A stretch of 64,000 nt of DNA, from the NCBI RefSeq assembly GCF_009796805.1, contig NZ_CP047029.1:3672001-3736000 (forward strand), given 5' to 3'. Shown in pieces: positions 46,860 through 56,304 of the stretch (its first letter is position 1; each line of letters opens with the position of its first letter). Under the pieces are notes generated by a model. It ran no database searches. It was not told the DNA's origin and was given only the letters and a program-made list of their open reading frames with translations. The translations under genes were made by a program, and so were the position numbers. The stretch is from Algibacter sp. L1A34. Lineage in GTDB: Bacteria > Bacteroidota > Bacteroidia > Flavobacteriales > Flavobacteriaceae.

Positions 46860-47208
46860 ATTTAAAATTGAACAACTTCTGCTCAACTACGGATTGTTAA
46901 ATCTTATAATTATAAGTTAACCTCGCTCCTATTTTTCTCAGTTGATTATGGATTAAAAACTTAGGACTAATTTATTTTGTTTAACATTATGTTTAAAAAA
47001 TTAAACAAAACACTTCTTTTTTAACTATATTTACTTGTGATTTCATAGTATATAAAAATATGGGCTTTTCCATTATGGCTATAATTCCTTTTTATCTATA
47101 GCATAAACGTATGGAAATTAAATAGACAGAGTGCTTCAATTTGCATCTACGGAAACGTATTAAAGAAATGTAATTTGAAGATGTTATCCCCTTTTAACGC
47201 GAGTAAAC
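46860..47208. other. 349-bp intergenic region with an inverted repeat
   Basis: No gene is visible. TTTTGTTTAA (46975-46984) and its exact complement TTAAACAAAA (47001-47010) flank 16 nt that contain another GTTTAA (46991-46996). This looks like an operator for the downstream FAD oxidoreductase gene. Confidence 0.5.
46975..47010. promoter_or_regulatory. Candidate operator with GTTTAA motifs
   Basis: A 10-bp perfect inverted repeat with a direct GTTTAA copy between the arms lies about 200 bp upstream of the 47209 gene. Such a layout is typical of a dimeric regulator site. The regulator is not encoded nearby. Confidence 0.45.
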
Positions 47209-48474
47209 ATGAACAAGCAAGATTGTAAAATACATATTATAGGTGCTGGAGTGAGTGGCCTGATAGCATCAAAGGTTCTAGAAAACCATGGCTATAAACC
47301 TGTAATAATCGAAGCTACAGATCGTGTTGGAGGACGCGTTAAAACTGATATAGTTGATGGTTATCAATTAGATCGCGGATTTCAAGTATTACTCACAGCC
47401 TATCCAAGTGCCCAGAAATATTTAAATTTTGAAGCTTTAGAGTTACAGCATTTTCTTCCTGGTGCTACTATTTTTAATAATGGAAGCAGAAAAACTATTG
47501 GAGATCCTTTAAGGGAAATATCCTTACTTTTTCCAACCTTGCTATCAGATATAGGAACGTTTTCAGATAAATTAAAAATTTTAAAATTGAATAGTCTTCT
47601 GAGAAAAACTTCTATTACTGAAATTTTCTATAAACCAGAAAAAACAACACTTCAGTATTTAATAGATTTTGGTTTTTCTCAAGACATAATAACGCTCTTT
47701 TTTAAACCTTTTTTTAGTGGTATATTTTTAGAGCCTAATCTAGGAACATCTAGTAGAATGTTTGAGTTTGTCTACAAAATGTTTGGTAAAGGTTTTGCTA
47801 CCTTACCTAAGGCCGGTATTGAAGCTATACCAATGCAATTAAAATCTAATTTAAAACAGACCACATTTAAATTTAATACAAAGGTTAAGTCTGTAGATAC
47901 TGGTACAATTTTATTAGAAAACGGAGCGGAATTACAAAGCGATTACACCATAATTGCTACTGATGCTAGCTCACTTTTGGTGAATCTAAAAAAGCAAGAG
48001 ACTCAATGGAAATCTTGTGACACACTGTATTTTGAAACAAGCACTAGAATTATAAATAAGCCGCTAATTGGCCTTATAGCGAAAGAAGATGCACTTATTA
48101 ATAATATATTTTATCACACAAGTATTTCATCAAAATCTAGAGGTGCGAAAGAATTATTATCTGTTACTGTTGTAAAAGAGCATAATTTATCTTCTGAAGC
48201 TCTAAAAACACGAGTTCAACAAGAGTTACATCAGTATTGCGGTATAGAAGCACATGCTCTTATAAAACATTATGTAATACCAAAAGCATTGCCAAAACTA
48301 GATGAATTACAGTATGAAAGGCCTATCTCCGAAATTGAAAAAACGAGTGGTGTTTTTCTAGCTGGTGACACGCAATTAAACGGTTCGTTAAATGCCGCAA
48401 TGATGTCTGGTGAGTTAGCTGCTTTAAATGTATTGCAATCTTTAAAATCTAGTTTAACCAATTCAGAAACTTAA
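47209..48474 (+). CDS. FAD-dependent amine-oxidase/desaturase-like oxidoreductase
   Basis: 421 residues. The N-terminal dinucleotide site is IIGAGVSGLIASKVLENHG followed by EATDRVGGRVKTD, the signature of the amine oxidase/phytoene desaturase/protoporphyrinogen oxidase superfamily. A C-terminal FAD motif FLAGDTQLNGSLNAAMMSGE is present near residue 382-401. The substrate cannot be told. Placement after a photolyase-family gene and before a DoxX-like gene is a grouping I associate with light-stress gene clusters in flavobacteria. Confidence 0.87.
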   Translation: MNKQDCKIHIIGAGVSGLIASKVLENHGYKPVIIEATDRVGGRVKTDIVDGYQLDRGFQVLLTAYPSAQKYLNFEALELQHFLPGATIFNNGSRKTIGDPLREISLLFPTLLSDIGTFSDKLKILKLNSLLRKTSITEIFYKPEKTTLQYLIDFGFSQDIITLFFKPFFSGIFLEPNLGTSSRMFEFVYKMFGKGFATLPKAGIEAIPMQLKSNLKQTTFKFNTKVKSVDTGTILLENGAELQSDYTIIATDASSLLVNLKKQETQWKSCDTLYFETSTRIINKPLIGLIAKEDALINNIFYHTSISSKSRGAKELLSVTVVKEHNLSSEALKTRVQQELHQYCGIEAHALIKHYVIPKALPKLDELQYERPISEIEKTSGVFLAGDTQLNGSLNAAMMSGELAALNVLQSLKSSLTNSET

Positions 48475-48523
48475 CAGAATAATCTAATCACCTAAAAAAA
48501 AATCTAACCTTAAAAATAATTTC

Positions 48524-48886
48524 ATGGAATATTTAATAATTATAATCAAAATTGGAATCGCCTTAAGTATAATTAATGTTTGGCTATTTCGTATTAATAA
48601 ATCTACAAGCTGGAGAGGAAATAATGCTAGTAGCATGAAGGAAGAATTTAAAAGCTATGGTTTGCCAGAGTGGCTAATGTATGTTGTTGGAAGTTTAAAA
48701 CTGCTATTTTCTTTAGGTCTTTTGGCGTCTATATTCTATAGTTCGTTAGCAGCACCATCAGCATTTGGAATTGCATTTTTAATGCTTATCGCTATAATAA
48801 TGCATATAAAAATAGGTGATCCTATTAAAAAATCTTTACCGGCATTTATATTTTTATCCTTATCCCTAATTGTTGCTTTGGTGTAA
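48524..48886 (+). CDS. DoxX-like small membrane protein
   Basis: 120 residues with four membrane helices. SYGLPEWLMYVVGSLKLLFS is the DoxX-family block (a Pro-rich loop then a helix with Gly and Lys). DoxX-like proteins are often found next to redox enzymes. It follows the FAD oxidoreductase by 49 nt, in the same direction, so it may act with it. Its stop is 4 nt from the convergent 48891 gene, leaving no room for a terminator. Confidence 0.8.
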   Translation: MEYLIIIIKIGIALSIINVWLFRINKSTSWRGNNASSMKEEFKSYGLPEWLMYVVGSLKLLFSLGLLASIFYSSLAAPSAFGIAFLMLIAIIMHIKIGDPIKKSLPAFIFLSLSLIVALV

Positions 48887-48890
48887 AGTA

Positions 48891-49244
48891 TTAAAGATAA
48901 ATTTTTAAAAAATAGAAAAATAAATAGCCGTTAAAAATCATAAAGACAAATGAAGGTAAAGCTAGTATAAATGGATCTTTAATTTTCAATCTTACCAGAA
49001 AACCTAATAACATTTGTATCGTTAGTCCCATCGTCGCGATAACCCCTAATAATGGATTTACAAAACTGTATAGAAGGGCTAAACCGGCTAATATTTGTAA
49101 AATACCCGTTATTTTTCTTTGCTTTTCACTCAATTGAAAACGTAAAAACTCCTGCTTCATTTTATAAGAAAATAAACAGCCGTATCCATAAAACAGAAAG
49201 GAGATTGCCGATAAAATAATTAAAGTAGTATGTAGAATTTTCAA
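48891..49244 (-). CDS. Small DoxX-like membrane protein
   Basis: 117 residues with four predicted membrane segments: an N-terminal one with FLFYGYGCLFS, then ITGILQILAGLALLYSF, LGVIATMGLTIQMLLGFLV and FVFMIFNGYLFFYFL. The arrangement resembles the DoxX-like superfamily but the match is weak. It is convergent with the DoxX-like gene at 48524. Confidence 0.7.
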   Translation of the reverse strand: MKILHTTLIILSAISFLFYGYGCLFSYKMKQEFLRFQLSEKQRKITGILQILAGLALLYSFVNPLLGVIATMGLTIQMLLGFLVRLKIKDPFILALPSFVFMIFNGYLFFYFLKIYL

Positions 49245-49278
49245 ATTGAACGTATTTATATGAATTATGAAAATATAA

Positions 49279-49312
49279 AATACCCTATTGTAGAATTTTA
49301 CAATAGGGTATT
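49279..49312 (-). terminator. Intrinsic terminator of the small 75-residue gene
   Basis: AATACCCTATTGTA (49279-49292) pairs perfectly with TACAATAGGGTATT (49299-49312), a 14-bp stem with a 6-nt loop. On the minus strand it is followed by a T-rich tract, so it ends the transcript from 49572. Confidence 0.88.
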
Positions 49313-49344
49313 AACTTTGTAACGGTTACTTTAAATTCCATAAT

Positions 49345-49572
49345 TTAAAAAGCAGGTTCCGGTCTACCTTTTAAACGTTTTTCAATTTTTTTCTTCTTTT
49401 CAGTTAAGCGCTTCATGATATCCATTACGCTAGTATCTTTAGACTTCTTGTAAATTTCGTTTAAGGCGAGTATTAAACGCTTTGCTTCTCTCGATGCCAC
49501 TACTCTATCGCTAGTAGACATATTGCTCATTTTCGCGTTTTCAAACTCAATTGCTTCGTTAATCAATTCCAT
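49345..49572 (-). CDS. Small basic protein of unknown function
   Basis: 75 residues, alpha-helical and charged: MELINEAIEFENAKMSNM, then DRVVASREAKRLILALNEIY and a Lys-rich end (RLTEKKKKIEKRLKGRPEP). No known family is recognised; its own strong terminator and codon pattern argue that it is a real gene. The basic tail would suit nucleic-acid binding, but this is a guess. It is monocistronic. Confidence 0.7.
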   Translation of the reverse strand: MELINEAIEFENAKMSNMSTSDRVVASREAKRLILALNEIYKKSKDTSVMDIMKRLTEKKKKIEKRLKGRPEPAF

Positions 49573-49746
49573 AGATTTGCATTTTGTTTATTTTAAATAA
49601 ATATAATTAAACAAAACGTGCATTAAGAGCATATGTAATTGATTATAATTATTTTAATATTGATTTAAGTTATAATGGAAATAAAATTTCAGTTTTATAT
49701 GAGTGTTTTTAATGCTCAAAAATGATTTTTAACTAATTAGTAGCAC

Positions 49747-49767
49747 AGGCTTTTTTTTAATAAGCCT
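49747..49767. terminator. Possible weak hairpin downstream of the S24 repressor gene
   Basis: AGGCTT (49747-49752) and AAGCCT (49762-49767) flank a T/A-rich loop just after the 49776 stop codon. The stem is short and the following bases are not U-rich on the minus strand. Confidence 0.35.
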
Positions 49768-49775
49768 CTTCCCTA

Positions 49776-50375
49776 TTATATTTTTATTACTTTTTCAACA
49801 ATACCTTGTATTCTAAAATCCGTAGTTAGAATTATAGGTTGATGTTTTGGGTTTGTAGAATGTGGTTTTAGCACAATAGTATCGCCGTTATGTATAAACT
49901 CCTTTACGGTAGCATCCTCATCTATTAAAGCAACCACAAGATCACCATGGCTAGCAGTTTGCTTTTGTTTTATTAAAAGCAAGTCTCCGCTAGTGATGCC
50001 TTTTTGATTCATGGAGTCACCAGAAGCTCTTAAAAGAAAATAATCACTCACATTTTTAACCAATTTTTTTGAGATAGAAATTTTAGCTTCAATATTTTCT
50101 TCAGCATAAATAGGTAACCCGCAAGATACAGAACCAATTAACGGAATTTCGACAGTATCCATGTTGCTAGATTCTCTTTTTATCAATGGGTTAGCTTCCA
50201 ATAATTCTCTCGCCTCAACTTGCAAGAGGTTTGCTATGTCATAAAGCACTTCTAGACTAGGCTGCCTTCTGTTTTGAACATAAGAATTCACCATATTATA
50301 GCTTTTATTAAGCTTGGTAGCGAGCCAAGTTTGCTTAATGCCTTTTAGTTCTAATACTTCCTTAATGCGGTTCAT
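49776..50375 (-). CDS. XRE-family repressor with S24/LexA-like self-cleaving domain
   Basis: 199 residues. Residues 1-60 are a helix-turn-helix of the Cro/CI type (IKQTWLATKLNKSYNMVNSY). Residues 77-199 are an S24 peptidase domain: candidate cleavage site Cys85-Gly86, catalytic Ser121 in ASGDSMNQKG and catalytic Lys158 in DATVKEF. Such proteins are cleaved when RecA is activated by DNA damage. It is divergent from a radical-SAM and DUF4130 pair linked to DNA repair, with 157 bp between the start codons, so it probably controls them and itself. Confidence 0.92.
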   Translation of the reverse strand: MNRIKEVLELKGIKQTWLATKLNKSYNMVNSYVQNRRQPSLEVLYDIANLLQVEARELLEANPLIKRESSNMDTVEIPLIGSVSCGLPIYAEENIEAKISISKKLVKNVSDYFLLRASGDSMNQKGITSGDLLLIKQKQTASHGDLVVALIDEDATVKEFIHNGDTIVLKPHSTNPKHQPIILTTDFRIQGIVEKVIKI

Positions 50376-50532
50376 AATTAAATCATGGGTTTGAGACTAC
50401 GAATTTAATCAATAATTTTTATATATCATATAATGAGATATTAATTATAACTAATATGAGGTTTTTTATCAGAATTATTCATTTTATATTTGATTAGATT
50501 GTATCTTTGGGCTTCAAATTAAACCCCATTTC

Positions 50533-51795
50533 ATGTCTTTTCAACGTGTACAAGAAAAACTAAATATCCTTGCAGATGCTGCAAAGTATGATGTTTCTTG
50601 CTCCTCTAGCGGGAGTAACAGAACTAATAAAAATAAAGGATTAGGCGATGCCTCGGCTTCTGGAATTTGTCATTCTTATACAGAAGATGGTCGCTGTGTT
50701 TCCTTATTAAAAATATTGCTAACCAACCATTGTATTTTTGACTGTGCCTATTGTGTAACACGTAAAAGTAACGATGTTAAACGTGCTGCTTTTAAGGTTC
50801 AGGAAGTGGTCGATTTAACCATGAATTTTTATCGTCGTAATTATATTGAAGGCTTATTTTTAAGCTCTGGTATTTTTAAAAGTGCCGATTACACCATGGA
50901 ACGCTTAGTGGCCGTGGCTAAAAAATTAAGATTAGATGAGAATTTTAATGGCTATATTCATTTAAAATCTATTCCTGGAGCGAGCGATGAGTTAATGCGT
51001 GAAGCTGGTTTATACGCCGATAGATTAAGCGTTAATATTGAAATTCCAACCGAAAAAGGCCTTAAACTTTTAGCGCCTGATAAAAATAGAGCCGATTTTA
51101 TAAAACCCATGGAAAAGGTTAAAAATGAAATTATTCAATACAAAAGTGAAAAGAAAATAATAAGAAGCACGCCCAAATATGCGCCTGCTGGGCAAAGCAC
51201 TCAAATGATTGTTGGAGCAAGTGGTGAGAATGATATGCAAATCATGTATACATCCAATTATTTCTATAAAAACTTTAATTTAAAACGGGTTTATTATTCT
51301 GGTTATGTACCTATTAGTTACGATACACGGTTACCACAAATTGGCACACCTGTCCCTATGTTGCGAGAAAACAGGTTGTATCAAACCGATTGGCTCCTAC
51401 GTTTTTACGGCTTTAATATTGAAGAAATTCTAAACGAACAAAACCAAAGTCTCGATTTAGATATTGATCCTAAATTGGGTTGGGCACTACGTAATATGCA
51501 TGAATTTCCTGTAGATATTAATAAAGCAGATAAGCGTATGCTTGCTAGAATTCCTGGTTTAGGCATGAAATCGGTTTTTAAAATTCTAAATGCAAGGCGC
51601 TATAGGCAGCTTAACTGGGATCATTTAAAATCTATTGGCGTTGCATTTAATCGGGCGCAATATTTTATGGTCTGTGCTTCAAATCAATTTGAAAAACGAG
51701 ATCTCACTCCAGAAAAAATTAAAGGTCTAATACTGCAAAACTCTAAAAGCAAGTACACAACACTGCTTAGTAATCAATTAAACCTATTTGGATAG
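50533..51795 (+). CDS. Putative DNA modification/repair radical SAM protein (TIGR03916-like)
   Basis: 420 residues. The radical-SAM iron-sulfur motif CIFDCAYC (CxxxCxxC, about residues 73-80) follows SLLKILLTNH. The family-specific N-terminus has ASGICHSYTEDGRCVSLL and the C-terminus carries a helix-hairpin-helix (DKRMLARIPGLGMKSVFKIL, residues about 335-355), a DNA-binding element. The family is named for its linkage to DNA glycosylase and DUF4130 genes; the exact reaction is unknown. It is followed after 7 nt by its usual partner and is divergent from an S24 repressor. Confidence 0.92.
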   Translation: MSFQRVQEKLNILADAAKYDVSCSSSGSNRTNKNKGLGDASASGICHSYTEDGRCVSLLKILLTNHCIFDCAYCVTRKSNDVKRAAFKVQEVVDLTMNFYRRNYIEGLFLSSGIFKSADYTMERLVAVAKKLRLDENFNGYIHLKSIPGASDELMREAGLYADRLSVNIEIPTEKGLKLLAPDKNRADFIKPMEKVKNEIIQYKSEKKIIRSTPKYAPAGQSTQMIVGASGENDMQIMYTSNYFYKNFNLKRVYYSGYVPISYDTRLPQIGTPVPMLRENRLYQTDWLLRFYGFNIEEILNEQNQSLDLDIDPKLGWALRNMHEFPVDINKADKRMLARIPGLGMKSVFKILNARRYRQLNWDHLKSIGVAFNRAQYFMVCASNQFEKRDLTPEKIKGLILQNSKSKYTTLLSNQLNLFG

Positions 51796-51802
51796 TATTA
51801 CT

Positions 51803-52570
51803 ATGGAAACAACTTTAGTTTACGATGGCACGTTCGATGGGTTTTTAACTTGTGTTTTTATGGCGTATGAGATGAAATTAAAAGCAGTCTCTATCGTGAA
51901 AGAAAAGCATTTTCAAGAGCCTATGTTCGGGAGTTGGGACTTGGTTAATACCGAGCCAGAAAAAGCAAACCGGGTTTGGGCGGGTTTAAAAAAGAAAATA
52001 TCTGCCAATGAGTTACAACGTTTTTACTATGCCTTTTTAAGCGAAAAACCAACCGTAGAAAACACCATATACCAAGCCATTTTATGCGTATTTCGATCTA
52101 AAAACAACGTCGCTTCAGATTTTGGAAACCCTCACATTTTACAACTTTCAAAACTCACTAAAAATGTAAGCCGAGAAAAACACAGAATGGAAGCTTTCGT
52201 AAGGTTTAAGCTCACAAAAGACGGTGTTTATTTCGCAAATATAGAGCCCGATTTCAATGTTTTACCATTAATAAAAAGACATTTCGAAAAACGCTATGCA
52301 GATCAAAAATGGCTTATTTACGACTTAAGAAGAAAGTATGGCATTTATTACAATTTAGAGTCCGTTGAACTTATTAGTCTCGAACTCGATCGTAATTTCG
52401 ATCCTTCTAAAACAGCAACAGAATTTTTCGCACCTATTGAATTAGAGTTTCAACAACTGTGGCAAGACTATTTTAAGAGTACAAATATAAAGTCTAGAAA
52501 AAACATGAAACTCCACATTCAACATATCCCAAAACGCTACTGGAAATATTTAAGCGAAAAACAACAATAA
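51803..52570 (+). CDS. DUF4130 / TIGR03915 family putative DNA-repair partner
   Basis: 255 residues from ATG 51803 (METTLVYDGTFDGFLTCVF). I recognise the family by YDGTFDGFLTCVFMAYE at the N-terminus and WLIYDLRRKYGIYYN near residue 175. It is the regular partner of the upstream radical-SAM protein. A TTG start 15 nt upstream would overlap the previous stop by 8 nt; ATG is preferred. The C-terminal stretch is basic (KSRKNMKLHIQHIPKRYW). The role is inferred only from the conserved pairing. Confidence 0.88.
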   Translation: METTLVYDGTFDGFLTCVFMAYEMKLKAVSIVKEKHFQEPMFGSWDLVNTEPEKANRVWAGLKKKISANELQRFYYAFLSEKPTVENTIYQAILCVFRSKNNVASDFGNPHILQLSKLTKNVSREKHRMEAFVRFKLTKDGVYFANIEPDFNVLPLIKRHFEKRYADQKWLIYDLRRKYGIYYNLESVELISLELDRNFDPSKTATEFFAPIELEFQQLWQDYFKSTNIKSRKNMKLHIQHIPKRYWKYLSEKQQ

Positions 52571-53043
52571 CACTATCTTTTAGAAGCTATTTCCTGCTAT
52601 CCGCTATATCTTTTTTGTTATCAACCCACAAGTTGTTCTTTATCTTAACATTTACTTCTTTAGGCAAGTTTAGCGCTATCAAATAACACAAAAAAGGATG
52701 CCGCTGCTATCAGGGCTAAACCATCGACTAAGGGTGTTTTTCAATCAGATCTCACAGCATATTTTATTTTATAATTAAAGAAATTACCTTCAAATAATCA
52801 ATTTCCTTTAAGTAACCGTCGATACTTAATCTCCGCTCGCCATCATTAAAAGTCTACTTAGCGAAACATAATTTTTCAAATCTTATTAAGCATTATTTTT
52901 ATTCTGACTAAGAAAACTAATTAAAAGTGATTCTTAGTAAAATGGAATACTAAATATAAATTTTTGTATTCTACCGCTTCTCTCATGTTGTTGCTTTGTA
53001 AAAAGAGTGCAATAATACGGCGGTAGTTTACTTTTATAAAGAA
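52571..53043. other. 473-bp intergenic region with a degenerate repeat element
   Basis: No gene is visible. The first half contains the repeat at 52585-52718. The second half is featureless AT-rich DNA apart from CTTCTCTCATGTTGTTGC (about 52976), loosely similar to 40012-40044. Confidence 0.6.
52585..52718. repeat. Likely dispersed Flavobacteriia extragenic repeat
   Basis: The ends AGCTATTTCCTGCTATCCGC and GCCGCTGCTATCAGGGCTA enclose arms that are complementary in part (CTTTTTTGTTAT near 52610 against ATAACACAAAAAAGG near 52683). I recall such TTCCTGCTATCCGCT and GCTGCTATCAGGGCTA pairs around intergenic hairpins in many Flavobacteriales. This copy looks degenerate. Confidence 0.5.
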
Positions 53044-55581
53044 TTAAACCTCCTTTCTCAACACTTCCAAAGGCGGACTCTTCAAAACAGATCTCATATT
53101 GCTTAAACCAATAGCAACCACTAATAAAGTAATGCTTGGTAGAAAAACAAGAAACGGAATTACCGATGGTACAAATGGTTCTTTAAACAAAAATGTTGCT
53201 AATAATTGACTACCAATTAAAGACAACAAAATACCTGTTAAGCTTCCTAATACACCAAGATAAACATATTCTAAGGCTGTAATTTTCAAAATCTGCTTGC
53301 TTTTGGCTCCTAAAGTTCTCAACAACACACTTTCTTTAATACGTTGGTATTTACTGTTTCTAACAGAACCGATAAGCACTATAAAACCAGTTAAAATACT
53401 AAAAAATGCCATAAAATTAATGACCCAAGTAATTTTGCCCAAAATATCTTCAACCAGTGTAAAAACTTGTCGTAAATCTAAAATAGTAACATTAGGAAAT
53501 TGTTGCACCAAATCTCTCTGTAGATCTGCCGAAGCCTCTTTGTTTGGCACATAAGTCGTCATCACATTAAATTTAGGTGCATTTTCTAACACACCAGTTG
53601 GAAATAAAATCGAAAAATTTATTTTCATACTGCTCCAGTCTACCTTACGAATACTACCGATAATCGTTGGCATTAAAACACCTTGAATATTAAAAACAAC
53701 AGCATCGCCTACTTTTAAATTCGCATCTTTGGCAATATTATCTGTAATCGATATATAGATAGGTTTACCTTGCTCTGCTTTACCTGTCCACGCTCCTTCT
53801 ATCAACTCTTCGGTTTGATTTAGTGCTTCTCTATACGTCACTCTAAATTCTCTATTTAAAACCCATTTACGCATTTTAATAGTCGAATCTTTGCGAATTT
53901 CATTTACAGATTTACCACGAATACTTTGCATGCGCATGGTTATAATTGGGATATTATCAATCACCTCTAATCCTTTACTTTTAAAGCTGTCTAAAAGCGC
54001 GGTTTCTTGTTTGTTTTGTACATCCATTAAAATGATATTGGCATCACTTTTTTTATTTTCAATTGAGGTTTTGGCTAGTAAAATATCTTTAGTAAAATAT
54101 AACGTACTTATTAAAAAAGTCCCTAAACCAATAGCTAATACAAGTACCATGGTTTGGTTATTTGGTCTAAATAAATTAAGTAAACTTTGGCGTTGCGTAT
54201 AGCCCCAAGAACTCGGAAAAAACTTTTTAATCAGCTTAATAAATACATGGGCTACACCAGCCATAATAGCAAATGTGATTAAAATACCAAGCGTAAAGAA
54301 CAAACCATTAAGCGCGTCTTTAAGAATCCAAAACGAGAATAAAAATATAAAAAGTAGAATAGCAACCAACACCACAATACGAGCCGCTTTAGGTTTCTGT
54401 AAATTATCTTCCGATCCTCTTAAAACCTCTAAGGGCGATACATACCAAGTACCTAACAAAGGTAATAACGCAAATAAAACCGACATTAACACTCCTAAAG
54501 CTACACCCATAATAATAGGCAAAACAGAAATTGAAATTTCAACACTAAAAGGTAAAAAACCTTGTAAAATATAAGGGAAAGCAAATTGTAATCCGGTCCC
54601 AATAGCCGAACCAATAAGCCCGCCAATAAAACCAATGCTAATAATTTGTATCAAGTAAATTAAAAAAGTCTGTTTTCTAGAAGCACCCAAACATTTTAAA
54701 ACGGCCACATTTTTAAGTTTCTCTTTAATGTAAATATGTACGGAACTCGCAATACCAATACAACCGAGCAAAAGCGCAATAAAAGCGACTAAATTTAAAA
54801 ATCGGCTTACATTATCATACTTACGACCTAAGCGTTTACTGGTACTAATATGTGTATCTAAATCAGCGTTTTCAGCTTCAAGAATTGGGTTTATACTTTT
54901 ACTTAAAACATCAAAATTAACGTCAGCATCCTTAAAAAAGTATTGATATTCTTTTCTACTGCCAGCTTGCAATAATTGGGTTTGTTCTAAAAATCGAAAA
55001 GGAATTAAAACGGTTGGAGCAACAGAAGATGAAATGGCTGTGCTTCCAGGAATGGATTTTAAAGCGCCTATAATCGGGATTGTTAATTCGCCTAATTTTA
55101 TAGAATCTCCAGCTGTTATATTATATTGTAATAACAAGGTAGCATCTACCAAGGCACCACCTAATTTTTGATAATCTGTACCAGCATTTTCGGGTGTGGA
55201 TGCAATGGTTCCGTAAAAAGGAAATTCGCCTTCTATTGCCCGTACTTTTACTAATTTGGTGCCGTTATTTTTAGGAAAAGCAGCCATAGATACAAAGTTT
55301 ACTTCGGAAGCATCTGCGCCTAAAGAATCTATAATGTGCTTTACCTTTTCGGAAGGTTCTTGTTTGCTATCAATAATAAAATCGGCACCCATTAAGGCTT
55401 TCGATTGTTGTTTTATGTTTTGTTTTAAATTATCACTAAATAATTGAATAGAAACCACCGCAGCAATACCCAATATAATCGATGCCATAAATAGCATTAA
55501 CCTAGACAGGCTTGCTTTCCCGTCGCGCCAAGCCATCTTTAAAAGCCATTGAAAATTTGCTTTTGTATTGATATTGCTCAT
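53044..55581 (-). CDS. ABC transporter permease, double FtsX type
   Basis: 845 residues with two FtsX-like permease blocks: N-terminal membrane helix (LMLFMASIILGIAAVVSIQLF), a periplasmic domain (about 55-250), three helices near 260-400, two more helices near 405-455, a second periplasmic domain and three C-terminal helices ending with SNMRSVLKSPPLEVLRKEV. The repeated PLEVLR motif marks each module. It forms, with the ATPase gene that it overlaps by one base, a LolCDE/MacB-like exporter that may move lipoproteins or hydrophobic substrates. Confidence 0.9.
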   Translation of the reverse strand: MSNINTKANFQWLLKMAWRDGKASLSRLMLFMASIILGIAAVVSIQLFSDNLKQNIKQQSKALMGADFIIDSKQEPSEKVKHIIDSLGADASEVNFVSMAAFPKNNGTKLVKVRAIEGEFPFYGTIASTPENAGTDYQKLGGALVDATLLLQYNITAGDSIKLGELTIPIIGALKSIPGSTAISSSVAPTVLIPFRFLEQTQLLQAGSRKEYQYFFKDADVNFDVLSKSINPILEAENADLDTHISTSKRLGRKYDNVSRFLNLVAFIALLLGCIGIASSVHIYIKEKLKNVAVLKCLGASRKQTFLIYLIQIISIGFIGGLIGSAIGTGLQFAFPYILQGFLPFSVEISISVLPIIMGVALGVLMSVLFALLPLLGTWYVSPLEVLRGSEDNLQKPKAARIVVLVAILLFIFLFSFWILKDALNGLFFTLGILITFAIMAGVAHVFIKLIKKFFPSSWGYTQRQSLLNLFRPNNQTMVLVLAIGLGTFLISTLYFTKDILLAKTSIENKKSDANIILMDVQNKQETALLDSFKSKGLEVIDNIPIITMRMQSIRGKSVNEIRKDSTIKMRKWVLNREFRVTYREALNQTEELIEGAWTGKAEQGKPIYISITDNIAKDANLKVGDAVVFNIQGVLMPTIIGSIRKVDWSSMKINFSILFPTGVLENAPKFNVMTTYVPNKEASADLQRDLVQQFPNVTILDLRQVFTLVEDILGKITWVINFMAFFSILTGFIVLIGSVRNSKYQRIKESVLLRTLGAKSKQILKITALEYVYLGVLGSLTGILLSLIGSQLLATFLFKEPFVPSVIPFLVFLPSITLLVVAIGLSNMRSVLKSPPLEVLRKEV

Positions 55582-56270
55582 TAAATAGTGCTTGTTTTTT
55601 CGTTAGAAATAATCTTTCCGCCTTTTAATCTTAAAATTTGTTGTGTACGGTTTGCCAAATCTAAATCGTGTGTAATAATGACTAAAGTGGTACCAGCTTC
55701 TTTGTTCAATTCAAAAAGTAATTGAATTACCTTTTCGCCTGTTTCTTCATCTAAATTCCCGGTAGGTTCGTCGGCAAATAAAATAGAAGGTTTGTTAGAA
55801 AATGCACGTGCTAAAGCCACACGTTGTTGCTCTCCTCCAGATAATTGCGATGGATAATGATGTAAACGATCTCCCAAACCTACTTTTTCTAATAAGGCTA
55901 TACCAAATTTAGCCGTATTCTTTTCACCTTGTAATTCTAAAGGCACAATCACATTTTCTAAAGCGGTTAATGTGGGTAATAATTGAAAATTTTGAAAAAT
56001 AAAACCTACTTCCTGGTTTCGTAATGCCGCACGTTCATCTTCATTTAAATCTTCCAAAGCCGTTCCGCATAATTCTATAGTTCCTGAAGTTGGATAATCT
56101 AAACCAGCACACAAACCTAGTAATGTTGTTTTTCCGCTTCCGGAAGGCCCAACAATAGAAAACACGCTGCCTTTTTCTACTTCAAAAGAGATATTACTAA
56201 TCACTGTTAATTTTTTAGAACCACTTGTATAAGTCTTCTCTAAATCATTAATCTTTAATATATTTGACAT
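55581..56270 (-). CDS. ABC transporter ATPase, LolD/MacB type
   Basis: 229 residues. Walker [11 protein letters not shown] (41-50), Q-loop [10 protein letters not shown], signature [14 protein letters not shown] (about 143-156), Walker [13 protein letters not shown] and H-loop [10 protein letters not shown]. The closest subfamily is LolD/FtsE-like exporters that pair with FtsX-type permeases, matching the downstream gene. The gene is divergent from an esterase gene with only 34 nt between them, so the promoters overlap. Confidence 0.94.
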   Translation of the reverse strand: MSNILKINDLEKTYTSGSKKLTVISNISFEVEKGSVFSIVGPSGSGKTTLLGLCAGLDYPTSGTIELCGTALEDLNEDERAALRNQEVGFIFQNFQLLPTLTALENVIVPLELQGEKNTAKFGIALLEKVGLGDRLHHYPSQLSGGEQQRVALARAFSNKPSILFADEPTGNLDEETGEKVIQLLFELNKEAGTTLVIITHDLDLANRTQQILRLKGGKIISNEKTSTI

Positions 56271-56304
56271 TATTCTTATTTAAGATTTTCACTAAAACGT
56301 ACTG

